Both the position numbers and the translations under genes were made by a program. Positions 1 through 5,334 of a stretch of DNA of 8,600 nt are shown one piece after another (the stretch's first letter is position 1; every line of letters starts with the position of its first letter). The stretch covers positions 1-8,600 of the forward strand of contig DASYAN010000040.1 in NCBI GenBank assembly GCA_036501345.1, in the 5' to 3' direction. The DNA comes from DASYAN01 sp036501345 (GTDB lineage: Bacteria > Chloroflexota > Ktedonobacteria > Ktedonobacterales > Ktedonobacteraceae). The notes beneath the pieces were generated by a model, which ran no database searches, had not been told where the DNA came from, and saw only the letters and a program-made list of their open reading frames with translations.

Positions 1-1
1 T

Positions 2-1318
2 AAACAGGGTTTCGGTGGGGCTCAGCCTAATATTAATCAAGGAGTAATATATAACTTATCTTTCCCTCTATCTCCTCTTCCTGAACAACAACGCATAGTC
101 TCAGCCATCGAAGAACGCTTCACCATCCTTGATGCCGTCACCACAGCATTGCAGCAGAACAAGCAAAAGCTCAAGCTGGCCCGTGCCTCAGTCCTGAAGC
201 ATGCAGTTGAAGGCAAGCTCACCGAGAAATGGCGTGCCGAGCATCCTGCGACCGAGTCAGGATCGGAGCTATTAGAGCGTATCCTGGCCGAGCGCCGTGC
301 CAAGTGGGAGGCTGAGCAACTGGCGAAAGGCAAAGATCCGAAGAAGTTGCGCTATGAGGAGCCTGCTGGGCCTGATGTGAGTAAGTTGTTGGAATTGCCA
401 GAGGGGTGGTTTTGGACTAATATAGGACAAATTGCCTGGTCTGTCAAAGATGGCCCCCATTATAGTCCAAAATATGTTGAAGATGGTATCCCGTTTATTA
501 CGGGAGGTAATATAAAACCCACAGGAGTAGATTTTGATAGTGCAAAGCGTATTAGTTTGGAATTGCATTTAGAACTTTCTAAGCGATGTAAACCAGAAAA
601 AGGAGATATTCTATATACAAAGGGAGGAACTACAGGAATTGCTCGCGTTAATACATATGATATTGATTTTAATGTTTGGGTCCATGTAGCAGTTCTGAAG
701 TTAGTGAATTCAATAAATGTATTCTATATACAAAATACACTAAACTCACAACTATGTTATGTACAAGCCCAAAAGTTTACACATGGTGTAGGAAATCAAG
801 ATCTTGGATTAACGCGTATGATTCATATTATGCTGCCCTTTCCCCCGCTTGCCGAACAACAACAAATCGTTGCTGAAATTGAGCGCCGTCTCTCCGTCAT
901 CGAACAAGCGGAAGTCGCTATCGAGGCCAGTCTCAAGCATATCGAACGGGCACGCCAGAGCATTCTTGAGATGGCATTTTCTGGTCGGCTCGTGCCGCAA
1001 GATCCAAATGATGAGCCTGCTAGTGTGCTGTTGGAGCGTATCCAGGAGGAGCGTGGGAAGCGTTTAGCGGAAGGCAAGCTGCGTGGCAAGAATGGAGGGG
1101 TAAAGGCTGGACGGGCTAGGAAGACGAAGGAGCAAGATTTTGTTCCCCAATGGCAGTTGCTGAGAGATACCCAACCGTCAGGGTTAGTCGATGGCTCGCT
1201 CAGCAATGCAGGTGCACATGAGGATGGCGCTGCGGAGAAAGGTGAAGTGGGGCCGGACAAGGTGGATAAGGAGGAGTTGGGGGATCTGGTACAGATGCCG
1301 TTGTTGTTGTGGGATTAG
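2..1318 (+). CDS. hsdS: Type I restriction-modification specificity subunit HsdS (5'-truncated by window edge)
   Basis: HsdS recognises the DNA target of a type I restriction-modification enzyme and docks with two HsdM subunits. The frame is open from base 2, so the gene begins upstream and most of TRD1 is missing. What remains is the TRD1 end (GGAQPNINQGVIYNL, then PLPEQQRIV near bases 77-100), a central helical spacer, TRD2 (about bases 395-840, opening LPEGWFW), and the second conserved repeat (PPLAEQQQIV near 842-870, then a long helix ending ILEMAFSGRLVPQDPNDEPA). The two EQQxIV-plus-helix segments are the internal repeat that gives HsdS its pseudo-symmetry. A hydrophilic tail of about 75 residues follows and ends MPLLLWD. 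TRD2 is visibly more AT-rich than its flanks, as expected for a horizontally exchanged recognition domain. A TTG at base 149 is an internal codon, not the start. No hsdM follows directly; the only hsdM seen lies 2.5 kb downstream. The family call is secure; the DNA target cannot be read from sequence. Confidence 0.95.
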   Translation, partial: KQGFGGAQPNINQGVIYNLSFPLSPLPEQQRIVSAIEERFTILDAVTTALQQNKQKLKLARASVLKHAVEGKLTEKWRAEHPATESGSELLERILAERRAKWEAEQLAKGKDPKKLRYEEPAGPDVSKLLELPEGWFWTNIGQIAWSVKDGPHYSPKYVEDGIPFITGGNIKPTGVDFDSAKRISLELHLELSKRCKPEKGDILYTKGGTTGIARVNTYDIDFNVWVHVAVLKLVNSINVFYIQNTLNSQLCYVQAQKFTHGVGNQDLGLTRMIHIMLPFPPLAEQQQIVAEIERRLSVIEQAEVAIEASLKHIERARQSILEMAFSGRLVPQDPNDEPASVLLERIQEERGKRLAEGKLRGKNGGVKAGRARKTKEQDFVPQWQLLRDTQPSGLVDGSLSNAGAHEDGAAEKGEVGPDKVDKEELGDLVQMPLLLWD

Positions 1319-1348
1319 CGCCGTGTCAATCTGAGAGCCAAACGTACA

Positions 1349-1430
1349 AGATCTCCGGTACAGCCAAATTATCTGGTGGTTGAGCTCAAATGACTGTGCC
1401 TCCACCGTTTAATGCGGCTGTACCAGATCT
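1349..1430. repeat. Interrupted inverted repeat downstream of hsdS
   Basis: The left arm AGATCTCCGGTACAGCC (1349-1365) and the right arm GGCTGTACCAGATCT (1416-1430) are reverse complements apart from two extra C bases in the left arm. The 50-bp interior contains a smaller GGTGG/CCACC pair (1375-1379 and 1402-1406). No T-run follows the right arm, so it does not look like an intrinsic terminator. It could be a cruciform, a processed RNA end or a decayed mobile-element pair of ends. Confidence 0.6.
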
Positions 1431-1530
1431 CCCTCAAAAATGTTATACTATGAGAAAGAAACGAGCCAAGAAGGCTATGAAACATGTAAGAAGGTATAAT
1501 CTTCTCTACTATGGCAGCAATAGGCAGAAA

Positions 1531-1560
1531 AAAGGTTAAGATAGGGTGACAAAGGTTAAG
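1531..1560. repeat. Two AAAGGTTAAG direct repeats, 20-bp period
   Basis: AAAGGTTAAG occurs at 1531-1540 and again at 1551-1560. A period of 20 bp places the copies about two helical turns apart, just upstream of the candidate rpn promoter (TTGATT at 1571). That spacing suits a tandem activator or repressor site, but this is inference from spacing only. Confidence 0.4.
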
Positions 1561-1570
1561 AAATAGGAAC

Positions 1571-1599
1571 TTGATTTTTCAGGAATAGGATGCTAAAGT
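1571..1599 (+). promoter_or_regulatory. Candidate promoter for the rpn gene
   Basis: TTGATT (1571-1576) is followed after 17 bp by TAAAGT (1594-1599), with TG one base upstream (1591-1592) as in an extended -10. Each hexamer matches four of six consensus bases. Transcription from here would give a leader of about 125 nt before the ATG at 1730. The call is weak to moderate. Confidence 0.3.
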
Positions 1600-1729
1600 A
1601 GCGAAAGGCATGTGGAAGCTGTAGCGCGAGATGGAAGTCTCACGGAGATATGCGAGCATATACTCTCACCAGGAAACCCATCTCAGTGAGGTTTGCAGAT
1701 GTACTACAGTTTCAGTTGAAGAGGGGAAT

Positions 1730-2677
1730 ATGAACAAGATTTGGCATCCTTGGGATACATTGATGAAATTGCTGATGCGTAAGGAAGCACAGGCATTGGC
1801 CTCGTTAGCACTACCAGGGGTAGTGCTAGGCGAGGCACTCGACAAAGAGCTGAAGGTCAAGAACATTGAGGCCGATTTTTTCTTCGAGGCGTACTTGGAT
1901 GGTCTTGCAATCATCTTGCACCTTGAATTCCAGAGGCATCCAGATCTCGGGATGGATCGGCGGATGTGGGAATATAATGCGACGATGGATATCCACACAG
2001 GCAAGCCAGTCTATTCTATTGTGGTCTATTTAGTAAAAGAGGAAAACCTAGTGGGATCGCCCTATGTGCGAGAGATCCCAGGCACAGGTGCAGGTCATCA
2101 TTTCACCTTTCAGGTTATTAACCTGTGGGATATTTCACCAGAAGTGCTCAAACAGACAGAATTTGAGGCTTTGCTGCCTTTGTTGCCCTTAACACAGGCA
2201 GGCAAAAGCCACCAGACCATTGAAGACATGATCACTGAACTTCAGGCACGCAATCGCCCTGACTTACTGACATTAGGTTATAACTTTGCTGGTTTGATCT
2301 TTACAGATGAGTTCGACCAGCAATGGCTCAAAGAAAGGTTTCACAACATGCAAGACATCATGGAAGGTTCCTGGGTCTACCAGGAAATGACAGCGAAAAG
2401 CCTAGAAAAGGGCCGTCAGCAGGGTCTTGAGGAAGGCCTTGAAAAAGGTCGTGGGGAAGGCCGTGAGGAGGGTCGTCAACAGGGCATTCAGGCGGCGCAG
2501 CAAATAGCAATCAGTATCGTTGCAAGACGCTTTCCTGAACTTGAGTTGCTAGCAAGAGCCATTATCTCCATGATCGACAATCTGCATCAGCTTCAAATGT
2601 TGGCCATTGAGCTGAGTGTGGCATCGAGTCAGGAAGAAACTAAACATCTGTTGTTCTCACTTGGTTCTGCCATCTGA
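1730..2677 (+). CDS. Rpn-family recombination-promoting nuclease / putative transposase
   Basis: A 315-residue member of the Rpn (transposase_31-like) PD-(D/E)XK nuclease family. These proteins cut DNA and are linked to recA-independent gene transfer and anti-phage defence. The start at 1730 (MNKIWHPWDT) is chosen because GAGGGG sits four to nine bases upstream; the frame extends to an ATG at 1631, but that extension lacks a ribosome site. Likely catalytic residues are D49 in IEADFFFEA and the E66-x-Q68 pair in LHLEFQRH, the usual D...ExQ variant of this family. Residues about 220-250 form a charged low-complexity tract (repeats of EGxxEG), followed by a helical tail (RRFPELELLARAIISM to the end) of DUF4351 type. 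An in-frame ATG at 2348 (M207), preceded by AAAGG at 2334-2338, could start a 109-residue tail-only product. The tail is repeated in the next gene. The nuclease domain looks complete; the biological role is inferred. Confidence 0.85.
   Translation: MNKIWHPWDTLMKLLMRKEAQALASLALPGVVLGEALDKELKVKNIEADFFFEAYLDGLAIILHLEFQRHPDLGMDRRMWEYNATMDIHTGKPVYSIVVYLVKEENLVGSPYVREIPGTGAGHHFTFQVINLWDISPEVLKQTEFEALLPLLPLTQAGKSHQTIEDMITELQARNRPDLLTLGYNFAGLIFTDEFDQQWLKERFHNMQDIMEGSWVYQEMTAKSLEKGRQQGLEEGLEKGRGEGREEGRQQGIQAAQQIAISIVARRFPELELLARAIISMIDNLHQLQMLAIELSVASSQEETKHLLFSLGSAI
2348..2677 (+). CDS. Possible intragenic short Rpn product (RpnS-like), in frame within the rpn gene
   Basis: An in-frame ATG at 2348 (MQDIMEGSWV) has AAAGG at 2334-2338, nine bases upstream, a usable ribosome site. 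Initiation here would give a 109-residue protein holding only the charged repeat tract and the helical C-terminal domain. In E. coli, Rpn nuclease genes are known to encode small proteins from internal starts at their 3' ends that neutralise the full-length toxin. The separate gene at 2745 has almost the same length and layout: both have 25 residues before GLEEGLE. A second in-frame ATG at 2360 could also serve. This is a prediction only; internal initiation cannot be proved from sequence. Confidence 0.4.
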   Translation: MQDIMEGSWVYQEMTAKSLEKGRQQGLEEGLEKGRGEGREEGRQQGIQAAQQIAISIVARRFPELELLARAIISMIDNLHQLQMLAIELSVASSQEETKHLLFSLGSAI

Positions 2678-2709
2678 AGAACCGTCGCACATTGATGCTC
2701 TCTAGTGGA

Positions 2710-2740
2710 TTCGCTCGACAAGCGAAAGATCTTGGAGGAG
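2710..2740 (+). promoter_or_regulatory. Hairpin plus strong ribosome site before the small rpn-tail gene
   Basis: TTCGCT (2710-2715) pairs perfectly with AGCGAA (2721-2726) around a 5-nt loop. It is followed by GGAGGAG (2734-2740), a near-perfect Shine-Dalgarno, four bases before GTG at 2745. The strong ribosome site supports translation from GTG and argues that the short gene is expressed rather than a dead fragment. Whether the hairpin modulates initiation is unknown. Confidence 0.5.
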
Positions 2741-2744
2741 AATA

Positions 2745-3077
2745 GTGAGGCTCTTTGTAGGTCAGATTCCATCAGACTCAGATAATGAGAGTTCTGTGAC
2801 AGAACTGCTCAAGCAGGTAGGACTTGAGGAAGGTCTCGAGCAAGTTCGTGAGCGTGCTCGTGCGCAGGGACGCGAAGAGGGTCGTCAGCAGGGTGCTCTT
2901 CAGACAGTGCAGCAAATCGTGACAGCACGTTTTCCGGCGCTTGAGCAGCTTGCCAAAGCCATCATTGCCACGGTCAGCGACCAGGATCGCCTGCAAGTGC
3001 TGATCGTTGAACTGAGCACCGCATCGAGTCAGGAGCATACCAAACAACTTCTGCTCTCACTTGTTTCGGCTGCATGA
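2745..3077 (+). CDS. Standalone Rpn C-terminal-domain protein (candidate RpnS-like antitoxin or truncated paralogue)
   Basis: This 110-residue protein has no nuclease domain. Residues 26-50 are a charged tract (GLEEGLEQ to GREEGRQQG), and the remainder (VTARFPALEQLAKAII onward, ending ASSQEHTKQLLLSLVSAA) aligns with the tail of the upstream Rpn nuclease at roughly half identity, including GREEGRQQG and ASSQE. The GTG start is backed by GGAGGAG four bases upstream. It lies 67 bp after the rpn stop on the same strand, consistent with one transcript. The first 25 residues differ from the upstream gene, but their number matches exactly the distance from that gene's internal M207 to the same GLEEGLE motif. 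Two explanations fit: a dedicated partner or antitoxin that binds the nuclease tail, or the surviving 3' end of a duplicated rpn gene. The intact frame and ribosome site favour expression. Confidence 0.65.
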   Translation: MRLFVGQIPSDSDNESSVTELLKQVGLEEGLEQVRERARAQGREEGRQQGALQTVQQIVTARFPALEQLAKAIIATVSDQDRLQVLIVELSTASSQEHTKQLLLSLVSAA

Positions 3078-3101
3078 GCTGATTGCGCAGGACAAGGCTA
3101 G

Positions 3102-3230
3102 CTGAGCATCAATGTACACATCGTTTTTTTGCAGGGAGCAATTTATTGCCCGTTTCGTAGGGGCCCAATTCTATTGCGCCCGCTGGGAGAGGATGGGGGT
3201 GTTGCAAAAATGACGTGTCACTGAGCATCA
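3102..3230. repeat. 10-bp direct repeats flanking a stem-loop pair
   Basis: CTGAGCATCA occurs at 3102-3111 and 3221-3230. The roughly 110 bp between them carry two similar stem-loops. A short direct repeat around a palindromic unit could be a target duplication from a small non-autonomous element, but terminal inverted repeats at the inner edges are not evident. The copies could also be unrelated. Confidence 0.4.
3134..3181. repeat. REP-like stem-loop doublet (GCAAT/ATTGC cores)
   Basis: Stem-loop 1 (3134-3151) pairs GGxGCAAT with ATTGCCC around TT, with one bulged A. Stem-loop 2 (3161-3181) pairs GGGCCCAAT with ATTGCGCCC around TCT, with one C-C mismatch. The two share the same CAAT...ATTG core and GGG/CCC base and are separated by GTTTCGTAG. 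This is the form of dispersed intergenic palindromic repeats. Genome copy number cannot be judged from one window. Confidence 0.65.
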
Positions 3231-3237
3231 TCTCTCC

Positions 3238-3267
3238 TTGACATAGAAATAACCTCTGATATATACT
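3238..3267 (+). promoter_or_regulatory. Strong sigma70-type promoter candidate, likely for hsdM or a leader RNA
   Basis: A perfect TTGACA (3238-3243) is followed after 18 bp by TATACT (3262-3267), which matches five of six -10 bases. It is the best promoter-like pair I found in the window. Transcription would begin near 3274 and run through the inverted repeat, the tandem repeat array and the three stem-loops before reaching hsdM at 3822, giving a leader of about 550 nt. It might instead drive a separate non-coding RNA. Confidence 0.6.
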
Positions 3268-3361
3268 AGATAGTAATAAAGATCTTAACTTTAATAACTT
3301 TCTTATGTATGGTATAAAGTGAGTAAAATCTGTGAAAAATGTGATAGTAGTAGCTTTCTTG

Positions 3362-3429
3362 CTATCATGATAGAATGTGATCAATGTCCCAAGTGTTCCA
3401 TTAGTCACAAGTGTCACATTGATCACATT
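3362..3429. repeat. 12-bp palindrome abutting a 14-bp perfect inverted repeat
   Basis: CTATCATGATAG (3362-3373) is a perfect palindrome. It directly adjoins AATGTGATCAATGT (3374-3387), whose exact reverse complement ACATTGATCACATT lies at 3416-3429 with a 28-bp interior. The arms contain TGTGATC/GATCACA, resembling the half-sites of CRP-family regulators, but the half-sites are too far apart for one classical CRP dimer site. In RNA from the upstream promoter this would form a long stem. It could be an operator pair, an RNA structure or an end of a mobile repeat. Confidence 0.65.
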
Positions 3430-3570
3430 TTCATAGGTATCCTAGAGTAAGTACCATATGTCCCGAGTGTCCCAAGTGTCCCATTCTCGTAGGTATCCTA
3501 GAGTAAGTACCATATGTCCCGAGTGTCCCAAGTGTCCCGAGTATCCCATTGGTCACATTTTCATAGGTAT
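3417..3570. repeat. 56-bp tandem repeat with 9-bp GTGTCCCRA sub-units and flanking 24-bp direct repeat
   Basis: A 49-bp segment beginning TAGGTATCCTAGAGTAAGTA is repeated without mismatch at 3434-3482 and 3490-3538, a period of 56 bp. Each copy ends in a run of 9-bp units (ATGTCCCGA, GTGTCCCAA and so on); the second run carries one extra unit plus a GTATCCCA variant, so the run length varies between copies. A 24-bp sequence (CATTGATCACATTTTCATAG plus GTAT) at 3417-3440 recurs at 3547-3570 with one mismatch, framing the array. Degenerate forms of the 9-mer also lie between the arms of the inverted repeat at 3388-3415. The arrangement suggests expansion by slippage or unequal exchange. Confidence 0.85.
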
Positions 3571-3660
3571 GATGAACTAGCAATCTCTGTAAAAGTGTAA
3601 AATCGAGTAAAGTCCTGACTGAGATATGATGTTTGCCTTTTTCATCCAGCAACTTGTAAG

Positions 3661-3733
3661 CAGGACAGCGCTAGCGTCCTGAGCCCGCTTCAGCGGGCCG
3701 TATAATGGGGTAGGGACCCGCTTTAGCGCGTCC
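3661..3733. repeat. Cluster of three stem-loops with a shared core (REP/BIME-like)
   Basis: Three consecutive stem-loops occur: 3661-3681 (CAGGAC/GTCCTG with a bulged A, GC stem, loop GCTA), 3683-3698 (GCCCGC TTCA GCGGGC, perfect), and 3714-3733 (GGACCCGC TTTA GCGCGTCC, one C-C mismatch). All have GC-N4-GC at the tip, and the first and third share GGAC/GTCC bases. No T-run follows, so they are not ordinary terminators. The spacing and shared core fit a composite palindromic repeat such as those mobilised by REP-associated transposases. No such transposase lies in the window. Confidence 0.7.
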
Positions 3734-3821
3734 GTTGTTCCCCACCACCACACATCGCCGGATTATTTTGTCAAAAACCATCTCTTGTGGAAAAACATAC
3801 TGAAAGGATTTCTGATAAATT

Positions 3822-5312
3822 ATGAGTACACACGCACAACAGGTCGTGCAGAAACTGTGGAGCTACTGCAACGTCCTACGCGACGATGGTATGTCCTATG
3901 GCGATTATCTAGAGCAGCTCACCTACCTACTCTTCCTCAAGATGGCCCATGAGCGAGAAAGTTATCTTCCAGAGCAGCAGCAGCGTATCCCTAAAGATTG
4001 TAACTGGCAAAGCTTGCTAGCGCGTGACGGTGATGAACTGGAAACGCATTATCGGCATGTACTGGAGCAATTGGGTAAGCAGAAAGGCATGCTGGGCATT
4101 ATTTTCCGCAAAGCTCTCAACAAGATCCAAAATCCTGCTCACCTGCGCCGCCTGATCGTGGATTTGATTGATCGGGAAGACTGGAGCACGCTCGATACCG
4201 ATGTCAAAGGCGATGCCTACGAAGGACTGCTACAGAAGAATGCAGAAGATACCAAAAGTGGTGCAGGTCAATATTTCACGCCACGCCCACTTATCCAGGC
4301 GATTGTGGATGTCGTTCGGCCCGTTCCCGATGAGCGCATTTGTGATCCGGCCAGTGGCACTGGTGGTTTCTTGCTGGCCGCGCATAGTTACGTTGCCAAA
4401 AACTATGAACTTGATCGCGATCAAAGGCGCTTCTTGAAGTTTGATGCGCTACGAGGCTGGGAAATCGTTGACAATACTGCTCGGTTGTGCCTGATGAACC
4501 TCTTTTTGCATGGGATCGGCAGCGATGAGGATGGTCGAGAGCCTGTGCATGTCGTCGATAGTTTGCGTAGCAGTGCAGGCGAGTACTTTGATGTGGTGTT
4601 GACCAATCCTCCCTTTGGACGCAAAAGTAGCGTGACCTATATTAACGAAAAGGGGCGTGAGGAGCGCGAAGTCAGTTTTGTTGTACGTGATGATTTCTGG
4701 GCCAGCACTAGCAACAAGCAGCTGAATTTTCTTCAGCATGTCTATACTCTGCTCAAGATCAATGGGCGTGCAGCAGTTGTTGTGCCGGATAATGTGCTCT
4801 TTGAGGGTGGCGCAGGAGAAAGCATTCGCCGCAAATTATTAGACGATTGCGATGTGCACACGTTGCTCCGTCTGCCAACTGGTATATTTTACGCCAACGG
4901 AGTGAAAGCCAATGTGCTCTTTTTCGATAAGAAGCCAGCTGGTCCCCACCATGCAACGGAAACATTGTGGGTCTACGACCTGCGTACCAACCAGAACTTT
5001 ACCCTGCGCACAAATCCTTTGACCCGTCAACATCTTGATGACTTCGTTGCCTGCTACCATGCTGAGAACCGTCACCTGCGCCAGGAAAGCGAGCGGTTCC
5101 ATTGTTTCAGCTATGATGAACTGATCAAGCGTGACAAATTGAGCCTGGATATCTTCTGGCTACGAGACAAGAGCCTGGAGGATGCCAACGATTTGCCCTC
5201 GCCCGATGTGCTGATTGCCAGCATCATTGAAGATTTGCAGGCCGCAATCGAGCAGCTCTCAACCATCACGGAAGAGAATGGCAGTGGTAGTGTGGTGGAA
5301 GTAGGCAAGTGA
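3822..5312 (+). CDS. hsdM: Type I restriction-modification methyltransferase subunit HsdM
   Basis: HsdM transfers a methyl group from S-adenosylmethionine to adenine N6 within the site chosen by HsdS, and is needed for restriction by the complete R2M2S complex. The 496-residue length is normal for the family. An N-terminal helical HsdM_N domain (about residues 8-140, with MSYGDYLEQLTYLLFLKMA) precedes the methylase core. The lead-in GDAYEGLLQKNAEDTKSGAGQ is followed by YFTPRPL, the SAM-binding motif I DPASGTGGF at residues 175-183, and the catalytic motif IV NPPF at 262-265. All key residues are present, so it should be active. The start is the ATG at 3822; the ribosome site is weak. The gene is unusual in lacking a following hsdS: only 22 bp separate its stop from the end of the convergent kinase-like gene. 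Its partner may be the hsdS upstream, beyond the Rpn genes, or it may be an orphan. Confidence 0.95.
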   Translation: MSTHAQQVVQKLWSYCNVLRDDGMSYGDYLEQLTYLLFLKMAHERESYLPEQQQRIPKDCNWQSLLARDGDELETHYRHVLEQLGKQKGMLGIIFRKALNKIQNPAHLRRLIVDLIDREDWSTLDTDVKGDAYEGLLQKNAEDTKSGAGQYFTPRPLIQAIVDVVRPVPDERICDPASGTGGFLLAAHSYVAKNYELDRDQRRFLKFDALRGWEIVDNTARLCLMNLFLHGIGSDEDGREPVHVVDSLRSSAGEYFDVVLTNPPFGRKSSVTYINEKGREEREVSFVVRDDFWASTSNKQLNFLQHVYTLLKINGRAAVVVPDNVLFEGGAGESIRRKLLDDCDVHTLLRLPTGIFYANGVKANVLFFDKKPAGPHHATETLWVYDLRTNQNFTLRTNPLTRQHLDDFVACYHAENRHLRQESERFHCFSYDELIKRDKLSLDIFWLRDKSLEDANDLPSPDVLIASIIEDLQAAIEQLSTITEENGSGSVVEVGK

Positions 5313-5334
5313 AAAACACTTAGAGAGTTTGAGC

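Larger units (their letters stand above)
1319..1729. other. Intergenic region between hsdS and the rpn gene
   Basis: This 411-bp stretch has no convincing gene. A longer frame for the downstream rpn gene is open from an ATG at 1631, but the first 33 codons lack family similarity and a ribosome site, so I treat them as leader. The region contains an interrupted inverted repeat (1349-1430), two TATAAT-like hexamers without a good -35 (1444-1449 and 1495-1500), a 10-bp direct repeat spaced 20 bp apart (1531-1560), and a plausible promoter (1571-1599). Confidence 0.6.
3078..3821. other. Repeat-rich intergenic region upstream of hsdM
   Basis: This 744-bp stretch has no credible gene on either strand. 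Minus-strand frames here translate the 9-bp repeat as Gly-Thr-Leu runs and are repeat artefacts. In order it holds a 7-T run (3124-3130), a stem-loop doublet (3134-3181), a promoter (3238-3267), a 12-bp palindrome and 14-bp inverted repeat (3362-3429), a tandem repeat array (3417-3570) and a triple stem-loop cluster (3661-3733). The last 90 bp lead into hsdM and carry only a weak AAAGGA (3803-3808), 13 bases from the ATG. Confidence 0.75.

Noticed and set aside
149..151. TTG at 149 as the hsdS start
   Set aside because: The frame is open back to base 2 and the upstream codons encode the conserved end of TRD1 and the PLPEQQRIV segment, so the gene starts before the window.
1349..1430. Intrinsic terminator for hsdS
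   Set aside because: The arms are 50 bp apart and no T-run follows.
1631..1729. Upstream start (ATG at 1631) for the rpn gene
   Set aside because: The extra 33 residues do not resemble the family N-terminus and lack a ribosome site, whereas the ATG at 1730 has GAGGGG at good spacing and begins the typical HPWDTLMK sequence.
3434..3538. Possible CRISPR array
   Set aside because: The 49-bp copies are separated by only 7 bp rather than a unique spacer, and there are only two copies with internal sub-repeats. This is a tandem repeat, not a CRISPR.
3109..3652. Minus-strand open frames of 105 and 73 codons with GTLGTLGT-like runs
   Set aside because: They translate the 9-bp DNA repeat and surrounding non-coding sequence. 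The frame survives because the period is a multiple of three; there is no ribosome site or family similarity.
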